Source of the DNA: Alnus glutinosa
Lineage: Eukaryota; Streptophyta; Magnoliopsida; Fagales; Betulaceae
DNA length: 64,000 nucleotides
NCBI RefSeq assembly: GCF_958979055.1
Contig: NC_084886.1
Location: 12,758,654-12,822,653 of the forward strand
Direction: 5' to 3'
Of the stretch, positions 13,591-24,220 are shown in pieces (positions within the stretch are counted from its first letter, which is position 1; each line of letters starts with the position of its first letter). The notes below the pieces were generated by a model. It made no database searches. It saw only the letters and a program-made list of their open reading frames with translations, and was not told the DNA's origin. A program made the translations under genes and the position numbers.

Positions 13591-14144
13591 AGCACCGGAA
13601 AATGCATGTAACATTTCTTTTTGTAATAAGTTCTATGTGGAATAAAAATGTTTTGTATGCAAAAATAATAAATAGGTATTTGCACCTAACTTTCATTTAA
13701 TTATTTTACCGAAACCGTTAAATGCCACATCAATATCAATCATATTATAACACGTGCCATCATAATAAAATGAAGTTATAAACATTGATGGATTTGTAAT
13801 GAAATCTGGTTTCTGGTGTATATGAATCTGGATATGGGAATATTGATGGATTTGTAATGGAAATAATGGTTGTAGATGAAAGGTGTGAAATGTGATTTGT
13901 AACCTAATGCTCCCTATAATTAATACTAACTGGCTGGGGATCACACGTCATGAAGCGGAGATCACTAGTTTGAATTCCTCCTCCTCCTCTTGTATGAACA
14001 TGTTAAAAAAAAAAAAAAAAAAAAAGGCCTTTCAAAATTATTTTAAAAGGGTTCCTTATTAATTTAAAAACCTGCGACTTTCGAGACAATATTACACTCA
14101 ACTGTTCTAGTAATTAACTGATTAAAGACTAAGGACTCCTAACA

Positions 14145-14298
14145 GAGTAATTCTACGTGTATATTAAGTGTTCATAAAAAAATGAGATAGCTTTTAAAAT
14201 TATCATTTGATCAATCACACGCTCAATAGTGATTTTAAAAACCCTCTTATTTTTTTATGGATACTTTATGAACATTTAATATACATGTAGAATTACTC
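14145..14298. mobile_element. Hairpin MITE, family 2 copy
   Basis: Left arm GAGTAATTCTACGTGTATAT and right arm ATATACATGTAGAATTACTC are near-perfect inverted repeats of about 60 bp enclosing 'cacacgctcaatagtgatttt'. It is non-coding. Confidence 0.75.
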
Positions 14299-15439
14299 CT
14301 CGTAACAACAACAACTGGCCTAATTAACTAATCGGAAGAGTAAACAAAACAATATCCATCGGATGGATAACTTTGAGCTGACTTCATCAACCTTCAAGTC
14401 CATTTGTGACTATCTCCTAACAACCTTCGTTATTGTTTTATTGATTTCAACTTCTTTGAAATGGCCATATTAATCAAGCTGATAAATCCAATATTAGAAA
14501 TGGGCTACCTTTAAAAGTTAAGCATAGCACAGGACTTTGGTAACACCTAGGGACGGACTTAGGACTAGGTGTAGTAATTTGTGTTCGCGTGTCAGGTTTG
14601 AGTCGTGTTGAGATATGGGTATAAGACTATATATGTCGACTATAACCCGACTCATTTAATTAAACGAGTCAAACTCCTCAACACTAACACTCTAATTTTG
14701 TATTGGGTTAGTGTCAGGTTCGCAGGTCATGTAAAAAATTTCCTATCATTATGTCGAGTGTTGGTTCAGGTCATGTTGAAGCATGGGTATAAAACTATAT
14801 ATAAATCAACTCTAACCTAACCCATTTAATTAAACAGGTCAGACTCCTCGACCTTAATTCTTTAATTTCGTGTTGAGTTCGTGGCACATTCGCGGATCGT
14901 GTAAAAAATTGACAATCCTACGTAGGACTAATATTGGGGGTGTTTGCCAACCCCAAACTTTTTTAAAACACCTGTAAAAATATTACTTTTGTAGTTTTGT
15001 GTTTTGGCCTCGTCAAATATAATTTCTGACTCCTCCTGCCCCTCTCCGTTGACAGATTTATACTCTTATACTCTTATGTCATATTGCTTTATGACTTATG
15101 ACATTTGTGTAGCTTTTGTATACATGCATTCATGACTTATGACGTAGTATAAAATTAAATATAAGATTTTTTTTTTCTATTTATTTTTAAACGCATGCGC
15201 ACACATTGGGAGACTATATACAGTATGCACCTATATGCTCATTTATCCTGAGTCATTTCCTCCTAGTTTTTATGAAGAATTCTCAAAGATCTTTCTTATT
15301 TCTTTGATTTTCGTTATTCACAGGTGGAAGGATCCACATTTGCAATCTCCTTTCTTACTAATAAAAAAGAAAAAAGGAAAAAGAAAAATTTAGCGTGATG
15401 AGTCATAGCTCATAAGCTGGTATGTTCGCTTTCCAATAG

Positions 15440-15729
15440 GCTTCTATATATAGTTCTATTAGTCAAGCCATCATTTGAGGTTGGCCCATATTTTGGAACA
15501 AACAGTTATTCTAGCTTGGGAGGTGAACTAACCCAAGTTTCTTGGCACTCCCTCCAACCACATCTCATCAAACACACGTATTGGTTCTCCAGTCCTCAGA
15601 ATCCTTCAACATTTTCCCACTATTATAAGTAACCTATAGGAGATGGTTTCTTCAATCAAAAACATCTATCCTATCCACTACTTAAATTGAAACAGCTTCT
15701 CAAACCTTCTGCTGTTGTTCTCCAACCCA
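15440..15729 (+). promoter_or_regulatory. Putative promoter and 5' leader of the proline-rich protein gene
   Basis: A TATATATA core (TTCTATATATAGTTC, about 15442-15456) precedes the start codon by about 280 bp. A second AT-rich box (ATTATAAGTAA) lies near 15622. Assignment is by position and composition only. Confidence 0.35.
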
Positions 15730-16104
15730 ATGGCATTTTCTGATCATTTCTGTTTTGCTTTGTCTTTGGTCTTAGCATTATCACTCGCAAGCTCCGATGT
15801 AAGCCTGGCAGCGCGCCACCTGTTGGACACACCGGCTGCTCCACCTTCAGCATCGACACTGCCTCCCCTGCCCTCTTTCCCAACTCTGCCTGCAGCCACA
15901 TTGCCACTCCTGCCTAGCACGCCATTGCCAACTCTGCCACCATTGCCTACACTGCCAACTCAACCAACTACTCTTCCGACATTCACACTACCTCCGCTGC
16001 CAAGTACTCCATTGCCCACCATCCCAACCACAATCCCTTCAATCCCCACCATTTCGGCGACCATCCCAACAATTCCTTTCCTCTCCCCACCCCCATCAAA
16101 TTGA
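15730..16104 (+). CDS. Small secreted proline/leucine/threonine-rich cell-wall protein (PELPK-like)
   Basis: Single-exon protein of 124 residues. An N-terminal signal peptide (HFCFALSLVLALSLASSDVSLA) is followed by ARHLLD and then a long low-complexity region built from repeated P-T-L-P, L-P-P-L-P, T-P-L-P and, toward the C-terminus, T-I-P motifs. It ends LSPPPSN and has no Cys in the mature part. Such short proline-rich proteins of the PELPK/PRP type are secreted to the cell wall. The ATG at 15730 is chosen because it directly precedes the signal peptide. It is the only complete non-transposon gene between blocks A and B. Specific function is not inferable. Confidence 0.8.
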   Translation: MAFSDHFCFALSLVLALSLASSDVSLAARHLLDTPAAPPSASTLPPLPSFPTLPAATLPLLPSTPLPTLPPLPTLPTQPTTLPTFTLPPLPSTPLPTIPTTIPSIPTISATIPTIPFLSPPPSN

Positions 16105-17535
16105 ACCACTAGGCCTTGAGATGCCTCATTTTCATTCATCTTCCTTCTAGCTTAATTGTTGGATGGTTCTTTGTACCGGTACTACTTGAACCGTTTTCTG
16201 AATGTACATAGATCCTGCATTGGTTCTATATTTGTGCGTTTTTACAGGTCATATGATTATGAATATATATGATGTCTTCTTATGTTTGTTTGTATAAGGG
16301 ATTTATATATACATTTTCCATTATTCCAGAGTCATTCTTTGGTCAATTTAGTGTCACTTGGAGTGTTACTCTTGTTATTGAGTTTGGGCTTAAAAAGTTC
16401 TAGTAATTTTTTTTTTTTTTTTTTTCAAAGGGAGAGTGGCAGCTTGGGCAAGCCATGGGGGGATTGGGGGCATGCGCCCCCCTCCTGACCCTTAGAAATA
16501 GGATCCTCTCAATATTATTAAATGAAATAAATACTATCTATTTTAAATGAAATGTCAGGATTTAAAGTTGGTGTATGTAACGATATATATGAAGTCAATA
16601 TTGATACGTATTTTAAAATTTTAAATAATGTAAAATCATGTACATCATTAGATGTATTAACTTTAAATTATGACTATAAAATAGATAGTATTCACTTCAT
16701 TTGAAATGGAAAGGATCTTATTCCTGGCTGTTGCGTCCACCACTTGTTTGATAGACATTTGAATGGGTACTTAAAAAGAAACAAGATCAACTTTAGTAAA
16801 AATAATTAAAACACACAATATTGTACAAATAATAAATAACTAGCTTGTAATTATAATGGCTTTATTCAATTTTCAATTTTCCAAGAATTCCTATAATCTG
16901 CCACTAGTTTATCTCAGGCATTCTGCTGTTTGTATTTGAGGAATATTTGTTGGGATCTTGGGCGGCAGTACTCGAACACAATTATTTTTAGGGTTTCTTT
17001 TTGTTTATGTTGAGAGGAAATTATGTGCAACTGTCTTTTTTTTTTTTTGCAAAGTAAGAGAGAAGAGTGAAGTTGAGAGGCTTAATTGTAATATCCCATT
17101 TGCTGTAGTAAATCCATATAAATTCATGATTTTTTTTTTAGGCATGTTTGCATAATAGGCTCAAAGAGAATAGACTAAAAGACAAATAAAGAAAGGAAAT
17201 GAAACATGCATGGTGTTGCTAAGCAAAAGACTGAAAATTTTTGTTTGAAATAATTTCACTTATAACTTATGATCCTTTCATCACTTTTGAGAAAATGTAC
17301 TCAAATTTTAAAAAGTGTCAATTTAAGGTTAACCATTTAATTTTTTTTTTTTTTTTTTTTTTTTCAATTTCAACCCCTTTTGTTAAGATTTTCCGTTAAA
17401 TCTTATCAAAATTTTCAAAATACCCTTTTTTTTTAGGAAAAAAATTTGTTAGGATTTAGGTGTTGGTAAGAATTTAACGGAATTTACAAAAACATCCATG
17501 CCTGAAAATCTTAAAATTTATATATATATATATAT

Positions 17536-17568
<33 letters not shown>

Positions 17569-18420
17569 ACAAACACATTGGTATTTTAGAAATTTCGATA
17601 GGATTTATAAAAAATTCTAACAGATTGTTGAAATTGAACAAAATTGAAAGATGGACACCTTAAATTGACGCTTTTTAAAGTTTTGGTACGTACCATTTTT
17701 CAAAAGTAATGAAAGATTATGAGTTATAAGTGAAATTTTTTCTTTTTGTTTTTTAATTGTTGCTTTGTAATGCATATGACAACTCGAGTCTCGATCCATA
17801 TTAATACACCTAATTAAACATGAGAAATGCTAAGAGTACCAAATTTTTTACCAAGAGATAGGTATCAAGATGATGTAGAACTTATTTATTGAAGAAAATC
17901 AAAACAATTAATAAAAAGAAATGCTACTGTTTCCAATGAATAATCTCCACATCTTCTTGGTACACATCCCTTGGTAAAAGATTTAGTATTTCTAGCATTT
18001 CTCATTAAACATATTTATGTGAAATTTTTGCACGTGAGGAACTACTAACGCTGCATCCTTTACTTAGAATATACAAGTGAATACGGACAACTATCTTGAA
18101 ACTCAAATTATTAATTAAGCTTAAAATTTTAATTGATTTCTACCTCCCAAGGGTATGTCTCAATTGATTTCCATTGAACTTACTATAAAACGAGAAATAC
18201 GTACTACGTGCACTTCAATTGCGTGTATATGCACTATGGCATATGTAAGAGTAAAAATTATTACTAGATACAAAATTCAATGGTGATTTTCATTGTCACG
18301 CGCGTCAAAAAGTGTGCACTTAAAAAGTGCATGTAGTTTTTTTTTTTATTTATTTAAATTTTCCTAGCCTCGTCAAGGTTTTTCTTTTAACTCTCTCTCT
18401 CTCTCTCTCTCAAGATTATT
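16105..18420. other. Intergenic with fold-back element and local duplication
   Basis: No gene. Near 16430-16495 is a fragment resembling a hAT end (GGGCATGCGCCCCCCTCC). The block 17060-17480 is duplicated at 18745-19440 (shared GAAGTTGAGAGGCTTAATTG and AAAGACAAATAAAGAAAGG). A fold-back repeat lies at 17250-17741. Confidence 0.5.
17250..17741. mobile_element. Fold-back (hairpin) element, about 0.5 kb
   Basis: Arms of roughly 170 bp: left 'aatttcacttataacttatgatc...aaaagtgtcaatttaag', right the inverse 'cttaaattgacgctttttaaa...gattatgagttataagtgaaatt'. The middle is poly(T), (TA) and poly(A). A one-armed relative lies at about 19100-19350. No target duplication was established. Confidence 0.6.
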
Positions 18421-18429
18421 GAAATGTGC

Positions 18430-18660
18430 TGGCGTTAGCCATTACGTGAGTCCCCTTGAGAACACATTGTTGACTAAATCTTGTATGACTTGGTACTGCA
18501 TGCGAGTCGTTCTCAACTAACTTCGTTTCAACTAAAAAAATGCCTCCAATCTCGATCCGATCCATGAAATACCCTTTTTTTTTTTTTAATCGTAATTTTG
18601 TCTCCTCAAATTGTTAATGATAAACTAGTCTAGCTAGTCCAGATAGACAAAGACAACCTT
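18430..18660 (+). repeat. Duplicate of the WAKL copy B upstream region
   Basis: Closely matches 20438-20640, just upstream of the WAKL B start codon. Shared segments include CCCTTGAGAACACATTGTTG, TTAACGT-like AT stretches and TAATGATAAACTAGTCTAG. No WAKL coding sequence follows, so this is an orphan promoter-region copy. Confidence 0.6.
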
Positions 18661-20437
18661 GGTCTGCTCTAGTCAACTAACTTCTTTTCATGCACATGCA
18701 GAAAGAACAAACAAAGACAACGTACTTGGTCTTCTTGGCGAAGAGTGATCGAAGTTGAGAGGCTTAATTGTAATCTCCCATTTGCTAGCTGTAGTAAATC
18801 CATATAAATTCATGTTTGGGTAATGAGAAATGATTGCGTAATGAGAAATGATTGTTGTACAACTCTTGACATAATTTCAAAAACTTTCTTTTTAAACTAA
18901 CTATTAAATTTGTTTTCTTACAAGTAGGTTCTCTATATATATATATATATATATATAGAGTTGTATAACAGTTGTACGAAAATTGTAAATATATCATATC
19001 TCTTGCAAAATAGGCTCAAAGAGAATAAACTAAAAGACAAATAAAGAAAGGAAATGGAACATGGTGCCGCTAAGCAAAAGATTGAAAATTTTTGTTTGGG
19101 AGAACTTCACTTATAACTACATTTTATCTTTCATCACTTTTGAAAAAATGTACCATAACTTTAAAAAGTGTCAATTTAGAGTATCTATCTTTCAATTTTT
19201 TTATTTTTTTTTCAATTTCAACCATTAGTTAGAATTTTTTGTTAAATCCTATATATCAAAATTCTCAAAATACCCATTTTTGTTTTTTAGAAAAAAAAAA
19301 AAAAATTGTTAGGATTTAGGTGTTAGGTTAGAATTTAACGGAATTTACAAAAATACCTATGTCTGTATCTTGAAAAAAAAATTTATAATTTTATTTTTAA
19401 AAATAAACACGAAAGTATTTTAAAAATTATTAGTTAAGCCTAAAATTTTAATTGATTTCTACCGCCCATAGGGTCTCTGATTCCAAGCACAGACGGTCTG
19501 CTTTATATATATATATATATTCAGCATTTGAAAGGGTTTTGTCTAATTGACAAGAAAAAAAACACAAAACAAAAAATGTTTTGTTATTTTAAGAATATTC
19601 TTGGCCCATTGCACAACCAAGAATTAAAGATGGCCGGTAATCTGACCTGAACATACTTTTTTTTATTGAAACTCTGACCTGAACATACTTAAAGGTACAT
19701 TTAAATATTAAAACCAAAAAATTGAAAAAAAATTCTAGACTTTTCAAAAAAAATTTCCAAAATTTGGTTTTCAAATAATGTGTCACAATCTCATGAGATA
19801 ATGACACATTAATCAAAATAAAAAAATTATATAAAATTATGACACATCATTTAAAAACTAAATTTTGAATTTTTTTAGAATGTATAGCATTGCTAAAAAA
19901 TTATTCAGCTCCAGCATATCTTAATCAACTCAAGGTACACTTAATTTGTTAACGTCAATGCTGGTTTAATTTTCATCAAGTCAAGTCAGGAGGTATGCAC
20001 TATAGTCTTTTATTTTTTATTTTTTTTAATGCTATATATTTGGTCTTGGAGTGTTAATTAACCGGCTTGTTGTCTTTTTTTTACATGCCAATATCTTCTC
20101 CTAGTAATACCACGTCAAAAAGTGTACACTTAAAAGTACATGTAGTATTTTTTTTTTTATAAAAAAGATACATATTTATTCTTCAAATAGAGAGAGCTGC
20201 AAGTTTACTTCTTTTTTAAAAAGAAAAAGAAAAAGAAAAGAGATTTAAGTGTATTAGGGCTTTGAATTTTGAATGGTTTTCTATTTATTATTCTTTGTAT
20301 TTCATCTTTCGATAGTAAAAATTCATTTTGATCGTCTTTGTTTGTAGATGTGAAAGTGTATGAGAGGAAGGTGAAGCTGTATAGCCTTTAGGTGAGAGGA
20401 AGCCAGGAAGGTGAAGTGTATAGCTATGAGAGGAAGG
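18661..20437. other. Intergenic, duplicated non-coding sequence
   Basis: Contains the second copy of the 17060-17480 block (18745-19440), (TA)n tracts at about 18937-18958 and 19505-19520, and poly(T)/(A) runs. No ORF with protein-like composition was found. Confidence 0.5.
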
Positions 20438-20639
20438 GGGTACCCCTTGAGAACACATTGTTGACTAAATCTTGGTCCTGCGGCATGCGTGTCGTTGTTG
20501 GTCAATTAACTTCGTTTCAACTAAAAAAAGCCCCCAATCTCGATACATGAAATACCTTTTTTTTTTTAATCGTAATTTTGTCCTCTCAAATTGTTAATGA
20601 TAAACTAGTCTAGTCCAGACAAAGACAACTTGGTCGGTC

Positions 20640-20742
20640 TTCTCGGCCCGCAACTTCCAGAGAACTTCGAAGTTCGGACGGTAATGGGGTTGTATAAAGC
20701 GGGCCGGGGCTTATATCTAGCTGCTTAACAATTCCGTCATCC
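20640..20742 (+). promoter_or_regulatory. Putative promoter/leader of WAKL copy B
   Basis: GTTGTATAAAGCG (about 20689-20701) and GCTTATATCTAG (about 20709-20720) are TATA candidates 30-55 bp upstream of the ATG at 20743. The sequence further upstream (20438-20640) is the one duplicated at 18430-18660. Confidence 0.35.
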
Positions 20743-22538
20743 ATGGCGGTGAAAATGGTATTTCAGATCATGATTGTGCTATTGTTTTCAATTGATGCAA
20801 TACTTTATGTACAAGCAGCGGGTTTAGTAATTAATAGGTCATGTCAAGCAAGCTGTGGGGATGTTAGCATCCCGTACCCTTTTGGAATAGGAGCTGGTTG
20901 CCATGTTGATCGCTGGTTTAATTTGAAGTAGTTTGCAAGAATGACTCTTCGGGCTCTCCCAAACCTTTCTTGAGTAGCTTCGGCCTGGAGTTGCTGAACA
21001 TTTCATTTGGAGAAGCTTATTATTCACGAAGCCGTAGTACAGTTCGCGTCAATTATCCGACATTTTCTAATTGTACTAATAGTTCAAGCAGAAAACAAAA
21101 TGTCAGCTCTTTCATCTTCTCCTATTACCAAAACAGATTCGTCGCCATGGGTTGCTCAATGAGATTCTCGGATGATTCAATGATTGGGTGCAGCTCAAGA
21201 TGTGATTCGAGTAAAGTAGTGATAAATGGTAATAGTTGCAACGGCACTAGCTGCTGCCAAACCACAATTACTCCGGGTCTCAATACGTTCGAGACAACTA
21301 TAGATCCAATAGATACTAGGAACCCTGCAGTCACCGAAGGATGCAAGTCTGCATTCTTGGTAGAAGAAGATTGGTTCAGGGAAAGTGGTTCATTAATAAA
21401 TATGTCCTCCATTATGTCGCACGTTCCTGTGGTGTTGGAATGGGGGATTCTTGAGACATCATTCAACACACTTCCAATAGCCAATAAGACCGCAAAAGAG
21501 TACTATTGTTTTCATAATCCCTATCTTGTTTCAGTGAGTAATGAGTACCAGAACTCTGTTGCATGTTATTGCAATTGGGGCTTTGAAGGAAATCCCTATC
21601 TTGTTGGAGGATGTCCAGGTAAAGTTTTTATAGCTGTTGTCTATTTTATATCTTTAATTCTTCCTCCTTCCTTTTCGTGTTAGATACTAACTGTACGTGT
21701 TTGTCTCCATCATTACATGTCAGATATTAACGAACCGGGCAACACTCTGGTTAAACTGCTCATGATAGGTATGTACGTTTACTCCGATCAAAGTATAAAC
21801 AAGCTTCCCATTTTATTTTTCTTTTTAAAAGGTGAGCCATAAATCTCATATATATTTTTGCAGTATTTTCAAGCGTGTGTAGTGGCAAATCTTTTCTTCT
21901 TTTTCTTTCCTTTTTTAATATTTTCTCGTACACTTTTTATGGAATCAATTTTCAATAAATATATACCTAAGCTTCACTACTTATTACCATCTAGAGGGAT
22001 GCTTCAAGTATAATTGATTTTGAGATATATTGGAACTTTAGGATCAGAATTTCTTGAAATTCTCTAACAATTGTAGGAGCCTACAACTCTTAAAATGGTT
22101 TAAATGAACACTCAAGATTTTGCCAACTCAATAATTTTGAGGCAATCTTTTTTGCATATTCTTCAACTATCCAATCAAAGAGAATGGTCGACCTCTTCAT
22201 CAAGTACTTTTAGGAGTGGCTGGACCGCCAAGTTTAAAACTTTCGAGAAGTGGCCAACCATTCTCATAAGCCTTGAGGGTAGTCAACAACCTCCTAAAAG
22301 TTTTTGGGATTTGCCAAACCATCCTAAAATTCATGAGGGGAGCCCGACTACCCCTTATAAGCCTTGAGAGGGTGGTTAGCCACCTCCTCAAGGCTCGAGG
22401 GGGTGATTCAGTTGCCATTTAAGGCTTAATGGAGTGGTCGAACATCTCTTTGGAATGACTGACCACCCTAAAAATATTAAGGAATGGTGCACCCAATCTC
22501 GATCTCTAGGTGTTGGCTAAAGAAACCATTTTCTGTAA

Positions 22539-22574
<36 letters not shown>

Positions 22575-24120
22575 AAATAGATGACTTGACAAAATCATGC
22601 ATGACCGTTCATTTAAAATAATGGCTACAATTTTAAAAATTGCTGGTAAAGAATTCTAATGCAAACCTTTACACATTCATGCTTTTTTGGTTTAATCATA
22701 TTTCTCCTTCAGCAACCCATGCACTTTTACCATCTCCTTCTTTTGAAATACTTTGATAGTCACAATATATTAACTTACATTTTGTAACAGGATTGTTTGT
22801 CAGACTAATTTCTAGCATTAAGCGAATATTTTTTCTATAAATTTTTAGTTAATGTGCTCAATCAAAACTATTTCTATAACCTTTTACTGCAATGAGTAAT
22901 CTTCTTCTATTACATTGTATTAAGCAGGTCTTAGCAGTGGTAGCCTTGGGCTATTAGTTCTACTTGGTGGTGGATGGTGGTCCTACAAAGTGATAAAGAG
23001 AAGGAGGATGATTAAACAGAAGAACATGTTCTTCAAACGAAATGGTGGTTTATTGTTATAACATCAATTATCTTCACATGAAAAAAATGTTGAGAACACC
23101 AAATTGTTTAATTCAAAAGATTTGGAGAATGCAACAGATCGTTTTAATGTGAATAGAATACTTGGCCAGGGAGGACAAGGCACTGTTTACAAGGGCATGT
23201 TGGTAGACGGAAGAATCGTTGCGGTGAAAAAGTCCAGGGTAATTGATGAAGGAAAACTAGAAGAATTCATAAATGAAGTTGTCATTCTTTCACAAATTAA
23301 TCACAGGAATGTGGTTAAGCTAATTGGCTGTTGTTTGGAGACGGAAGTTTCTCTGCTAGTTTATGAATACGTTCCTAACGGAACTCTTTTCCAATATGTC
23401 AATCACCAAATCGAGGAGTTTCCACTAACATGGGATATGCGCTTACAAATTGCAACAGAAGTTGCAGGGGCTCTCTTCTACTTACACTCAGTAGCTTCCT
23501 CACCCATTTATCATCGGGACATTAAGTCTACAAACATACTCTTAGATGACAAATACAGAGCTAAGGTAGCTGCCTTTGGGACTTCAAGATCCGTCACTAT
23601 TGACCAAACGCACTTAACAACCCTAGTGCATGGCACTTTTGGATACTTGGACCCTGAGTATTTCCAATCAAGTCAGTTTACAGAAAAGAGTGATGTTTAT
23701 AGTTTCGGTGTTGTCCTTACTGAGCTGTTAACCGGCGAAAAAGCAATCTCTTCAACGAAGACACAAGAATCCAGAAGTTTAGCCACATATTTCATTGAAT
23801 CCGTGGAGGAGAAAAATTTGTTTGATATTCTTGATAGTCGAGTTTTGAAGGAAGGTAAGAAAGAAGATATCATTGTAGTCGCGAACCTTGCGAAAAAGTG
23901 CTTGTACTTAAAAGGGAAGAAACGTCCCACAATGAGAGAAGTCGCAACGGAGTTGGAAGCAGTTCAAATGTTGCAAAAAGCTCCTAACCTTCAACAAAAC
24001 TATGAAGAGCTTGAATATGTCCAAGCAGAAATGTACGAGCCAAGGGATGTTGTTCCCTTATCAACAATGCCAACCTCATCTATAGACTTCCAACCATTAT
24101 TGTCTTCTCAATCAGTATGA
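20743..24120 (+). pseudogene. WAK-like receptor kinase, copy B, disabled
   Basis: Exon 1 (20743-21618) encodes a signal peptide (VFQIMIVLLFSIDAILYVQA) and a GUB_WAK_bind-type ectodomain (SCQASCGDVSIPYPFGIGAGC), then a Cys-rich domain ending CNWGFEGNPYLVGGCPG. A 1-bp deletion near 20925 shifts the frame (LK-stop, then VCKNDSSG in another frame). Exon 2 (from 21724) has lost its EGF core: only DINEPGNTLVKLLMI remains. Exon 3 (22928-24120) has the membrane segment and kinase but an in-frame TAA at 23059-23061. The kinase keeps HRD but reads AAFG instead of ADFG, losing the metal-binding Asp. It alone keeps the full C-terminal tail ([14 protein letters not shown]). Three independent disabling changes make it a pseudogene. 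Confidence 0.85.
21619..22927 (+). other. Introns 1 and 2 of WAKL copy B
   Basis: Intron 1 is 21619-21723. Intron 2 starts near 21768 and ends at the CAG acceptor at 22927. Intron 2 parallels C (about 25470-26460) and contains the degenerate short-repeat array (about 22130-22500) and a (TA)n tract (about 22543-22570). Confidence 0.5.
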
Positions 24121-24220
24121 ATTAGAATTTGTTTAATGTAATGTTGTAGGTTACGAATAAACATCGTCCACTTCAACCCAGAATTAACATGGTTGTAGGG
24201 TTTTTTCTATGGTTTGAATG

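Larger units (their letters stand above)
11348..15440. other. Intergenic, MITE-rich
   Basis: No convincing gene. To about 12000 it parallels block C. It contains (TA)n at about 11763-11798, hairpin MITEs at 12913-13083, 13461-13590 and 14145-14298, a poly(A) tract near 14007-14025, and a hAT-like fragment around 14570-14915. A minus-strand frame at 12482-12219 (87 residues) has no recognised motif and is not supported as a gene. Confidence 0.55.

Noticed and set aside
20970-24120. WAKL copy B as a functional receptor kinase
   Set aside because: Frameshift in exon 1, deleted EGF exon, in-frame TAA and loss of the DFG Asp.
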